This document shows, one piece after another, positions 1-5,451 of a DNA stretch of 5,451 nucleotides (the stretch's first letter is position 1; each line of letters begins with the position of its first letter). The stretch covers positions 1 through 5,451 of the forward strand of contig JAUIIF010000348.1 of the NCBI GenBank assembly GCA_030431945.1, read 5' to 3'. The stretch comes from Bacteroidia bacterium. GTDB lineage: Bacteria > Bacteroidota > Bacteroidia > Chitinophagales > Saprospiraceae. The notes below the pieces were generated by a model that was given only the letters and a program-made list of their open reading frames with translations, made no database searches and was not told where the DNA came from. The position numbers were made by a program, and so were the translations under genes.

Positions 1-1070
1 GCGGGCACATCTTCCCGGCCATTGCCATTGCGGACGAGCTGAAACGGCTCCGTCCGGATACCGAGTTCCTGTTCGTAGGGGCGCAGGGCCGAATGGAAAT
101 GGATAAGGTGCCGAAGGCCGGTTATAAAATTGAAGGTCTGTGGATTTCCGGTCTCCTGCGCAAGTTTACGCTGGACAACCTCAGCTTTCCCTTCAAAGTG
201 CTTCACAGCCTGTGGACCAGCCGTAAGATCATCAAGCGTTTCCGGCCGGATGTGGTCGTGGGCACCGGTGGCTACGCCGGCGGGCCGGTTCTGTATGCTG
301 CGGCAAAAATGGGCGTACCTACGCTGATCCAGGAGCCGAATGCTTTTGCCGGGTTAGCGAATAAGTGGCTCGGTAAGCACATGGATAAGATCTGCGTTGC
401 TTTCCCCGGCATGGAAAAATTCTTTCCTCAGGATAAGCTCGTGGAAACGGGAAATCCGGTAAGGGAGGAACTGTTGAAGCGAGTGCTGGACCGGCCCCGC
501 CCGGAGCAACCGGCAGGTCGGGTCAACGTCCTGCTCATGGGGGGCTCCGGGGGAGCCCGTTCACTTAATGAGGCGTTGCGCGACCGTACCGCAGCCATTG
601 AGGCGCGGCCGCAGGTGCAGTGGCAGTGGCAGTGCGGGGCGGCTTACTACGATACCTTTAAAGACTGCGCTACCGCGCAGCTGCCCAACGTCAGCCTCTC
701 CGCCTTCATCGATGATATGGAGCAGGCCTACCGTACCGCCGACATCGTCATCGGCCGGGCCGGCTCTACCACCATCGCCGAAATTCAGTTCCTCGGCAAA
801 CCGACCATCCTGGTGCCCAGCCCGTGGGTAACCGAAGACCACCAGACGATGAACGCCCGCGCACTGACGGAGCAGCAGGCAGCCGTGTTGGTGGCTGACC
901 AGGAAGCCAGTGAGGTACTGGTCCCGACCGTTTTTGAACTGGCCGACCAGCCGGACAAGCGGAAGAAATTAGGCCAGAACGCTAAAGCAATGGCCCAGCC
1001 CGGTGCAGTTACCCGCATCGCGAACGAAGTCCTGAACCTTATTCCTTCATCCATCAATACCACCAGCTGA
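1..1070 (+). CDS. murG: MurG, UDP-GlcNAc:lipid I N-acetylglucosaminyltransferase (5' partial)
   Basis: MurG transfers GlcNAc from UDP-GlcNAc to lipid I on the inner face of the cytoplasmic membrane, giving lipid II. The reading frame is open from base 3 at the window edge, so the first visible ATG (93) is internal. The visible 355 residues begin with GHIFPAIAIADEL, the remainder of the family's N-terminal GGTGGH glycine-rich loop, so only about ten residues are missing. Other family marks are VVGTGGYAGGP (nt 255-287) with IQEPNAFAG (nt 327-353) in the acceptor half, the GGSGGARSLN loop (from nt 540) opening the second Rossmann half, and RAGSTTIAEI followed by PTILVPSP and EDHQTMNA (nt 756-866), the UDP-GlcNAc-binding region. 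The TGA stop shares one base with the murC ATG (TGATG), so the two are probably translationally coupled. The fold, motifs and murG-murC order agree; I have no serious alternative. Confidence 0.96.
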   Translation, partial: GHIFPAIAIADELKRLRPDTEFLFVGAQGRMEMDKVPKAGYKIEGLWISGLLRKFTLDNLSFPFKVLHSLWTSRKIIKRFRPDVVVGTGGYAGGPVLYAAAKMGVPTLIQEPNAFAGLANKWLGKHMDKICVAFPGMEKFFPQDKLVETGNPVREELLKRVLDRPRPEQPAGRVNVLLMGGSGGARSLNEALRDRTAAIEARPQVQWQWQCGAAYYDTFKDCATAQLPNVSLSAFIDDMEQAYRTADIVIGRAGSTTIAEIQFLGKPTILVPSPWVTEDHQTMNARALTEQQAAVLVADQEASEVLVPTVFELADQPDKRKKLGQNAKAMAQPGAVTRIANEVLNLIPSSINTTS

Positions 1071-2977
1071 TGCAGTTAGTTGACGTACAACAAGTCTACT
1101 TCATCGGCGTCGGTGGCATCGGCATGAGTGCCATTGCCCGCTACTTCCTTGGTCGTGGCGTGCTGGTGACCGGTTACGATAAGACGGAAACTCCCCTGAC
1201 CCGAGCGCTGGAAAAGGAAGGCGTGGAAATTCACTACGGTGCTGCCCGGCCTGAGCTGGTACCGGATCCAGCTCCGGGCCTGCTCGTGGTCTGGACCCCG
1301 GCTGTACCCCGGAACTTTGCCGAACTGGCAAAAGTAATGACGGAGGACTATACCGTAATGAAAAGGTCGGAGGTGCTCGGCCTCATCAGCCGGGGCATGC
1401 AGTGTGTCGGTATTGCCGGAACGCACGGAAAAACAACAACTACGACCATCACTGCTTATCTGATGCAGATGGCGGGCCTGGCGCCACACGCCTTCCTGGG
1501 CGGCATTCCCCGGAATTTTACCAGTAATTACGTATCTGGAAACAGTGACTGGGTCGTCGTGGAAGCGGATGAATTCGACCGGAGTTTCCTCCGGCTGACA
1601 CCCGGCATCGCCGTTATCCTTTCAACGGATCCGGACCACCTGGACATTTACGGCGATCATGCCAATATGCTGGAAACCGGCTTCCGGGCCTACGCCCGGC
1701 AGGTACGGGAAGGGGGGCACCTGATTGTTCGTCACGATTTGGCGGAGCAGTTCGAGCACCTCTCCCCCGACCCCTCTCCACGGGAGAGGGGAGGCGGCTC
1801 TGCCCGGCAAATCTCCGCTAGTAACTATTGGGAAGTACCTGGAGCCACTTATGCCAAGGTCCTAAGTTTTGCAAAAACTATGCGTAGCAATCCTACTGAG
1901 GCAGAGGAGGTGTTGTGGGAAATGCTAAGAGCTAAAAGAACTGGATATAAATTCGTCCGGCAAAAGCCAATGGGTTTATCGATTCCTGATTTTGTGTGCT
2001 TGCAGAAGCGCCTGGTCGTTGAGGTAGATGGTGGGTACCACCTTGGTGCTGATGTCTTGCTGAGTGATGAACTGCGTGACCAAAAGTTTGCAGCAGTAGG
2101 CTACCAGACGCTCAGATTTACTAACGAAGAAGTGCTGGAGGACGCACTTGGAGTAGTGAATCGAATTATAGCAGTTTTAGAGTCTCGGCAAGATCGCCTG
2201 ACTTCATTTCCGATGGAAGAGTTTTCGGAGTCTGAAGTACGAGCGGAGCGAGCTGCCTCATCTCCCCTCTCTGGTGGAGAGGGGCCGGGGGAGAGGTCCC
2301 TATACACCTTCGGCATCGGCGCCGGAGATTACTGCGCTCAGAACGTGCACGTTGCCGACGGCGCCTTTCATTTTGACCTTAAGTTGCCGGATGGTCATTT
2401 AATCCTCAACATCCGCACGGCCCTCCCGGGCCGCCACAACGTGGAAAATGCCGTGGCCGCCTGCGCCGTGACCCTCCTGGCCGGTGGCGGCGAAGAGGCC
2501 CTGCGGCAGGGCCTGGCGACCTTCCGGGGTATTGCCCGGCGGTTTGAAGTATTGTTGAAAACGGAGGGTTTGGTCATCATTGATGATTATGCGCACCACC
2601 CCACGGAATTGCAGGCGGCCATTTCGGCGGCCCGGGAACTTTATCCCGAGAAGACAATCCGCGGTGTTTTTCAGCCGCATTTGTTCAGTCGGACGCAGGA
2701 TTTTGCCGCGGGTTTTGCCCACGCCCTGGACCAACTCGACGAAGCCATTCTGATCCCCATTTACCCGGCCCGTGAAGAGCCCATTCCCGGGGTTACGTCC
2801 AGGTCAATCTTTGACAAAATGACGAACCCACAGCGTCGGCTTCTGTCTGATGAGCAAATGCTGGCGGCTACTGCGGAACTTAAGGACGGTGTCTTACTGT
2901 TGTTGGGGGCCGGAGACATCGATGCCCTGATTCCGCAAATCGTTGCCCAACACCAAAAAACCAGTACCCATGGCTAA
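1070..2977 (+). CDS. murC: MurC, UDP-N-acetylmuramate--L-alanine ligase, carrying an in-frame DUF559 nuclease insertion
   Basis: MurC is the cytoplasmic ATP-dependent ligase that adds L-alanine to UDP-MurNAc, the first step of the stem peptide. The N-terminal domain has the Rossmann loop GVGGIGMSAIA (residues 13-23). The central ATPase domain has the P-loop GTHGKTTTT (117-125), EADEFDRSFL (165-174) and DPDHLDIY (187-194), and resumes after the insertion with PGRHNVENAVAA (453-464). The C-terminal domain has RRFE (490-493), IDDYAHHPTE (504-513), FQPHLFSRT (534-542) and GAGDID (613-618). At 635 residues it is about 180 longer than usual. The excess is residues 231-409, between GGHLIVRHDLAEQFE and LYTFGIGAGDYCAQNV, adjoining segments of the central domain. 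Without the element the length is 455. The start overlaps the murG stop by one base, and the end overlaps ftsQ by eight. The identity is certain; whether the full fusion is the active enzyme is not known. Confidence 0.95.
   Translation: MQLVDVQQVYFIGVGGIGMSAIARYFLGRGVLVTGYDKTETPLTRALEKEGVEIHYGAARPELVPDPAPGLLVVWTPAVPRNFAELAKVMTEDYTVMKRSEVLGLISRGMQCVGIAGTHGKTTTTTITAYLMQMAGLAPHAFLGGIPRNFTSNYVSGNSDWVVVEADEFDRSFLRLTPGIAVILSTDPDHLDIYGDHANMLETGFRAYARQVREGGHLIVRHDLAEQFEHLSPDPSPRERGGGSARQISASNYWEVPGATYAKVLSFAKTMRSNPTEAEEVLWEMLRAKRTGYKFVRQKPMGLSIPDFVCLQKRLVVEVDGGYHLGADVLLSDELRDQKFAAVGYQTLRFTNEEVLEDALGVVNRIIAVLESRQDRLTSFPMEEFSESEVRAERAASSPLSGGEGPGERSLYTFGIGAGDYCAQNVHVADGAFHFDLKLPDGHLILNIRTALPGRHNVENAVAACAVTLLAGGGEEALRQGLATFRGIARRFEVLLKTEGLVIIDDYAHHPTELQAAISAARELYPEKTIRGVFQPHLFSRTQDFAAGFAHALDQLDEAILIPIYPAREEPIPGVTSRSIFDKMTNPQRRLLSDEQMLAATAELKDGVLLLLGAGDIDALIPQIVAQHQKTSTHG
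1758..1793 (+). repeat. Left terminal inverted repeat of the murC element, with internal hairpin
   Basis: This 36-base arm begins acctctcccccg and matches the reverse complement of 2262-2297 at 33 of 36 positions; the mismatches are at positions 13, 25 and 26. Inside it, cccctctcc (1771-1779) and ggagagggg (1783-1791) form a perfect 9-bp stem with a 3-base loop (acg). In the MurC frame it translates as SPDPSPRERGG, a low-complexity Ser/Pro/Arg/Gly stretch typical of such repeats read as protein. Weak similarity between the two arms continues inward for another 10-15 bases if a 3-base gap is allowed. Confidence 0.92.
1823..2185 (+). other. Embedded DUF559 / Vsr-like PD-(D/E)XK endonuclease domain (MurC residues 252-372)
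   Basis: The interior of the element encodes a nearly complete DUF559 domain, a small single-domain nuclease family related to the Vsr patch-repair endonuclease fold. Signature parts in order are NPTEAEEVLWEMLR (274-287; family pattern TEAExxLWxxLR), YKFVRQKPMG (293-302), IPDFVC (305-310; Asp307 as the expected metal ligand), LVVEVDGGYH (315-324; Glu318, Asp320 and His324 in the conserved E-x-D-G-x-x-H region) and GYQTLRFTNEEVL (344-356), followed by a last helix. All these positions are filled, so the nuclease core does not look decayed. It has no stop of its own; the only ATG near its beginning is codon 271 (nt 1880), just before TEAE, with no ribosome binding site. It is therefore probably made only as part of MurC. 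The domain family is clear; activity and target are unknown. Confidence 0.88.
2262..2297 (-). repeat. Right terminal inverted repeat of the murC element, with internal hairpin
   Basis: This arm is the inverted partner of 1758-1793, with 33 of 36 positions complementary. Its own hairpin pairs cccctctc (2264-2271) with gagagggg (2277-2284) across the 5-base loop tggtg. Two of the three mismatches between arms lie in or next to this loop, so the stem is conserved while the loop varies, as expected if the folded form matters. In the MurC frame it reads SPLSGGEGPGER. Confidence 0.92.
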
Positions 2978-3785
2978 GCAGCAACCCAACAAGTTGGTCG
3001 AATTCGGACTGCGTTTTGTGCAGCTTACCCAAACCTACGGGTGGATGGTAATTGCCGTGGCGATCGGTGCGCTGGCCATCTCGGCCATCTCTTCGCGGGA
3101 AGCGGCCCACGTGGAAACCGTGGCCCCCGTGATCATGCCCCTGCAGGAGGGCGAAGCCCTGGTGACGGAGCAGGAATTGCTGGACCGGCTGGCCGCCAGT
3201 TTCACCAAACCGATGAGCGAACTCAGCCTGGCGGATATTGACGTTCAGCGGGTGGAAACGGTGCTGGAAGGGCAGGCCTTCGTAGCCGACGCCGACGCTT
3301 TTGTTGACGATGATCTGCAACTGAACATCCTGGTTACCCAGCGTGTGCCCCTCCTGCGGATTATTGCGGAGAACGGCCAGAATTATTACCTCGATCAGGA
3401 CGGCATCCGGATGCCCCTCAGTGAAAGCTACACCGCCCGGGTTCCCGTAGTGACGGGCAACGTCATCCTCTGGTCCGAAGATTTCATGGAACAGGAAAAC
3501 AACCAGCTTCGACAACTGATGGAGCTGGCGCACGAACTGAAGCAGGACGACTTCCTGAACGCCCTGGTGGAGCAAATCTACGTCAACACCAAGGGAGAAC
3601 TCGTACTGGCCCCAAAAGTAGGTGATCAGGTAATCTACCTCGGTCGCTACCATAAAACCAAGACGCTGGAACGCCTGCGTCGATTAAAAGTCTTCTACCG
3701 GGAAGGGCTTCCCTACGAAGGGTGGCGCAAGTACAAAAGCTTTGACTTGCGCTTCTCGGACCAGGTGATTGCCCGTAAGCGGTAA
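2970..3785 (+). CDS. ftsQ: FtsQ / DivIB-type cell division protein
   Basis: FtsQ is a single-pass inner-membrane protein that links early and late divisome parts, and in known systems binds FtsB and FtsL. The 271-residue product has a short cytoplasmic tail, one membrane segment (about residues 22-41, TYGWMVIAVAIGALAISAIS) and a periplasmic domain. That domain has the POTRA-like part (about 89-134) with LNILVTQRVPLLRI, then YYLDQDGIRMPLS and RVPVVTG (about 139-163), the typical FtsQ beta-domain entry, and ends with FDLRFSDQVIARKR. I chose the ATG at 2970, which overlaps the murC end by 8 bases (atggctaa) and suggests coupling; a TTG at 2943 would only add nine residues lying inside murC. No Shine-Dalgarno sequence is seen, as is usual in Bacteroidota. 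Its place between murC and ftsA supports the call despite the fast evolution of this family. Confidence 0.93.
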   Translation: MAKQQPNKLVEFGLRFVQLTQTYGWMVIAVAIGALAISAISSREAAHVETVAPVIMPLQEGEALVTEQELLDRLAASFTKPMSELSLADIDVQRVETVLEGQAFVADADAFVDDDLQLNILVTQRVPLLRIIAENGQNYYLDQDGIRMPLSESYTARVPVVTGNVILWSEDFMEQENNQLRQLMELAHELKQDDFLNALVEQIYVNTKGELVLAPKVGDQVIYLGRYHKTKTLERLRRLKVFYREGLPYEGWRKYKSFDLRFSDQVIARKR

Positions 3786-3792
3786 GTAGCCA

Positions 3793-3869
3793 GCGGGGCA
3801 GGATCTGAGATACTGTCCCGGCCAACAAATGCTAAACCGCCCCGCGGAAAGCAGCCGGCTTTGCCGGCT
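3793..3869 (+). promoter_or_regulatory. Structured leader between ftsQ and ftsA: two inverted repeats
   Basis: A 7-base arm gcggggc (3793-3799) is perfectly complementary to gccccgc (3839-3845) across 39 bases. Directly after it, agccggc (3853-3859) and gccggct (3863-3869) form a compact hairpin with a ttt loop that is not followed by a T-run. The nonamer ggctttgcc at 3857-3865 recurs at 3881-3889 within the next hairpin. The sequence shows only the potential for pairing; a role in leader folding or protein binding is inference. Confidence 0.35.
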
Positions 3870-3883
3870 TCCTGCCAACGGGC

Positions 3884-3912
3884 TTTGCCAATGACCCTGG
3901 CAAATGTTTTTT
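3884..3912 (+). terminator. Possible intrinsic terminator or attenuator upstream of ftsA
   Basis: tttgcca (3884-3890) and tggcaaa (3898-3904) form a 7-bp stem with a 7-base loop, followed after tg by six T (3907-3912), and then by taaccc and seven more T (3918-3924). This is the shape of a Rho-independent terminator, although the stem has only three G-C pairs. It lies 19 bases before the first ftsA ATG, so it could end ftsQ transcripts or attenuate ftsA. The same palindrome could instead be an operator. Confidence 0.4.
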
Positions 3913-3931
3913 AACCCTTTTTTTAAATCGG

Positions 3932-5311
3932 ATGTTTATTATGACTGATACCACTCAAATTCACACCATTGCCGCTTTAGATATCGGCACCACCAAAGTG
4001 TGCGCCCTCGTCGGTCGGCGTGACGCACACGGCCGGCTGGAAATCCTCGGAACCGGCAAGGTCGAGTCCGAAGGCGTCATGCGCGGCGTCGTCTCTAACA
4101 TTGAGAAGACCGTCCGGGCGATTAGCGAAGCACGTCAGCAAGCCGAACAAGCCTGCGGCATGAGCTTTGATGTTGTTCACGTCGGTATTGCCGGCCAGCA
4201 CATCAAGAGCCTGCAGCACCGCGGTATGCTGATGCGGGACAACGCCCAGTCGGAAATCAGCCAGCGCGACATTGATCGCTTGATCAGTGACATGCACAAG
4301 CTGGTGTTGCCTCCGGGCGACAAAATCCTCCACGTCATTCCTCAGGAATACACCGTGGACAACGAACAGGGGATTGTGGACCCCATCGGCATGTCCGGCT
4401 CACGCCTGGAGGCCAACTTCCACATCATCACCGGCCAGATTACGGCCAGTAACAACATTCACCGCTGCGTGGAGCGGGCCGGCCTGGACATGGCGGGCGT
4501 GACGCTCGAGCCAATTGCCAGCGCAGCCTCTGTTCTGTACGAGGACGAAAAGCAGGCGGGCGTTGCCCTGGTGGACATCGGCGGTGGCACGACGGACATT
4601 ACCATCTTTCAGGACGGAATCATCCGCCACACCGCGGTAATTCCTTTCGGCGGTAATGTCTTCACCAAAGACATCAAAGCGGGTTGTACCGTCATGGAGC
4701 ACCACGCCGAGAAATTGAAAGTAAACTACGGTTCTGCCCTCGCCAGTGAGGTATTCGAAAATCGCCTGATCGTCATTCCCGGTCTGCGCGGCCGCGACCC
4801 GAAGGAAATCAGTGAGAAAAATCTGTCTCTCATCATTCAGGCCCGGGCCGAGGAGATCCTGGACCACGTGCTCTGGGAGATTCGCCGGGCGGGCTTTGAA
4901 GGCCAGCAGCTGATCGGCGGCATTGTCCTGACGGGCGGCGGCGCTTTGCTCAAAGACCTCGATAAACTCACGGCACTGCATACGGGCATGACCGCCCGCA
5001 TCGGTACGCCGGTGGAGCACCTCGCTCACGGTTACCAGGAACGACTGACCAGCCCGATCTACGCTACCGGCGTCGGCCTCCTGTTGCAAGGATTTGCTGA
5101 CCTGGATGCCGGTAAGGTCTTCCCCAGCATGGCCAAGAAAAAGGCGGAAGAAGAAGCTAAAGCCAAGGCTGAGGCAGCTGCGGAAGAAGCGGCGCGGGCG
5201 CAGGAGCAAGCCAAGGATAAAGAAGCCGTTGCTGCGGAGTCCAGCTGGTTCGAAAATGCCTTCAAAAAAACCAAGGAATGGTTTGAGGCCGAACCGGACA
5301 GCGATTTCTAA
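3932..5311 (+). CDS. ftsA: FtsA, actin-like cell division protein and FtsZ membrane tether
   Basis: FtsA is an actin/Hsp70-fold ATP-binding protein that anchors FtsZ filaments to the membrane and recruits later divisome proteins. Visible motifs in the 459-residue frame are the phosphate-1 loop ALDIGTTKVCALVG (15-28), the family-specific 1C (SHS2) domain at about 85-170, the phosphate-2 loop VALVDIGGGTTDITIF (211-226), the adenosine loop VLTGGGALLKDL (332-343) and the closing ATGVGLLLQG (378-387). After the core comes an Ala/Glu/Lys-rich charged stretch (about 401-436), then a C-terminal amphipathic helix, SSWFENAFKKTKEWFE, which fits the known membrane-targeting helix. Two starts are possible: ATG 3932 and ATG 3941. 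The second gives the more family-like N-terminus and has an A at -3; the longer form is listed here. It is set off from ftsQ by a 146-base leader, unlike the overlapping genes upstream, so separate control is plausible. Length and motifs look intact. Confidence 0.96.
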   Translation: MFIMTDTTQIHTIAALDIGTTKVCALVGRRDAHGRLEILGTGKVESEGVMRGVVSNIEKTVRAISEARQQAEQACGMSFDVVHVGIAGQHIKSLQHRGMLMRDNAQSEISQRDIDRLISDMHKLVLPPGDKILHVIPQEYTVDNEQGIVDPIGMSGSRLEANFHIITGQITASNNIHRCVERAGLDMAGVTLEPIASAASVLYEDEKQAGVALVDIGGGTTDITIFQDGIIRHTAVIPFGGNVFTKDIKAGCTVMEHHAEKLKVNYGSALASEVFENRLIVIPGLRGRDPKEISEKNLSLIIQARAEEILDHVLWEIRRAGFEGQQLIGGIVLTGGGALLKDLDKLTALHTGMTARIGTPVEHLAHGYQERLTSPIYATGVGLLLQGFADLDAGKVFPSMAKKKAEEEAKAKAEAAAEEAARAQEQAKDKEAVAAESSWFENAFKKTKEWFEAEPDSDF

Positions 5312-5451
5312 AGCCGGACGGCGCATCCGCAACGCTTTAGTCCGTAAAACGGCCTGGGGTGATGTTGCTGCTGCGCCTTAGTTTGCTCATCAACGTTATC
5401 CAGCACCTGCGACCGCGCCCTGAAAAAGCGTTACGCAGGATAACTTTCAAC
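5312..5451. other. Region downstream of ftsA without a supported gene
   Basis: No convincing coding frame continues here; a frame running from inside ftsA to 5381 is an Arg/Lys-rich shadow of the FtsA tail. gttatcc (5395-5401) and ggataac (5438-5444) are perfectly complementary. The overlapping pair cctgcg (5406-5411) and cgcagg (5434-5439) could form instead, so the two pairings exclude each other. By known Bacteroidota gene order ftsZ should follow, which would make this its 5' leader; its start is not in the window. Confidence 0.4.

Larger units (their letters stand above)
1758..2297 (+). mobile_element. DUF559 nuclease element with terminal inverted repeats, inserted in frame in murC
   Basis: The segment is bounded by 36-base terminal inverted repeats and is exactly 540 bases, or 180 codons, so it keeps the murC frame. 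No stop codon occurs in that frame. Its interior is poorer in GC than murC: by hand count, the rows 1861-2040 and 2161-2220 hold 108 G or C in 240 (45%), against 37 of 60 for 1201-1260 and 47 of 60 for 2461-2520. It also uses codons rare in the flanks (aga, ata, tta). Between the repeats it encodes one DUF559-type endonuclease domain. I see no target duplication: the left flank ends gagc and the right flank begins ccct. Joining the flanks directly would read E-P-L-Y-T-F, a plausible uninterrupted MurC. There is no transposase. The borders are inferred from the repeat ends and could shift by a few bases. Mobility is inferred from the structure, not shown. Confidence 0.85.

Noticed and set aside
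93..95. ATG 93 as the murG start
   Set aside because: The frame upstream is open to the window edge and encodes GHIFPAIAIADEL, a conserved MurG N-terminal motif, so this ATG is internal.
1863..1882. Internal promoter (taagtttt, close to the Bacteroidota -7 box) driving a separate DUF559 gene from ATG 1880
   Set aside because: The box lacks the final G, and the nearest upstream TTG is about 32 bases away, too far for a -33 element. No independent stop codon exists for such a gene.
1758..2297. Intein interpretation of the murC insertion
   Set aside because: There is no Cys/Ser at the first position with a block A context, no block B TxxH motif and no C-terminal His-Asn before the junction (it ends GER before Ser). 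The domain is DUF559, not LAGLIDADG or Hint.
1758..2297. Group I or group II intron
   Set aside because: The segment is fully open in the host frame, has no reverse transcriptase or LAGLIDADG/GIY-YIG protein, and I see no intron core or GUGYG-type 5' end.
2943..2969. TTG 2943 as the ftsQ start
   Set aside because: It would add nine residues inside the murC end with no supporting site; ATG 2970 gives the usual stop-start overlap and a normal FtsQ N-terminus.
2880..3653. 257-codon open frame on the minus strand across ftsQ
   Set aside because: It is antisense to a well-supported ftsQ, has no recognisable family motifs, and is of a kind common opposite GC-rich genes.
3885..3920. ftsA promoter of the TTG - TAnnTTTG type (ttg 3885, taacccttt 3912)
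   Set aside because: The -7 match is poor and the gap is 24 bases; the same bases fit a terminator hairpin and T-run better.
4400..5332. 310-codon open frame on the minus strand across ftsA
   Set aside because: It is a shadow of ftsA codon bias, with Phe/Leu/Arg-rich low-complexity sequence opposite the Ala/Glu/Lys tail and no recognisable domain.
5094..5381. 95-codon + strand frame overlapping the ftsA end
   Set aside because: It is a frame-shifted reading of the FtsA Lys/Ala/Glu tail giving an Arg/Lys-rich product, with no independent start signal.

Overview
The window is a piece of the division and cell-wall (dcw) cluster of a Gram-negative bacterium, all genes on the + strand: murG (5' end cut off by the window), murC, ftsQ, ftsA. 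MurC is followed directly by FtsQ with no ddl or murB between, start codons lack a Shine-Dalgarno sequence, and FtsQ is of the short, divergent type. Together these point to the Bacteroidota. The fairly high GC, the protein style and the presence of a DUF559-type repeat element would fit a Saprospiria/Lewinella-like lineage, but that finer placement is an inference.

Layout: 1-1070 murG (lipid II synthesis). It overlaps by one base murC at 1070-2977 (UDP-MurNAc-L-alanine ligase). murC overlaps by 8 bases ftsQ at 2970-3785 (single-pass divisome protein). A 146-base leader with several inverted repeats, 3786-3931, precedes ftsA at 3932-5311 (actin-like membrane tether of FtsZ). The last 140 bases (5312-5451) hold no gene I can support; ftsZ is expected just beyond the window. 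MurC makes the first UDP-MurNAc-peptide, MurG makes the finished lipid II, and FtsQ and FtsA belong to the machine that uses it at the septum.

The unusual part lies inside murC. Bases 1758-2297 are a 540-base (180-codon) foreign element with 36-base terminal inverted repeats (33 of 36 matching), each containing a strong internal hairpin. The element encodes a DUF559 / Vsr-like PD-(D/E)XK endonuclease domain in the same strand and frame as murC. It has no stop codon, so the gene reads through as one 635-residue protein. Without the element MurC would be 455 residues, a normal length, with every family motif intact on both sides. It therefore looks like a nuclease-bearing mobile element sitting in frame in an essential gene without intein or intron signals: either a tolerated protein insertion or an element removed by an unknown step.
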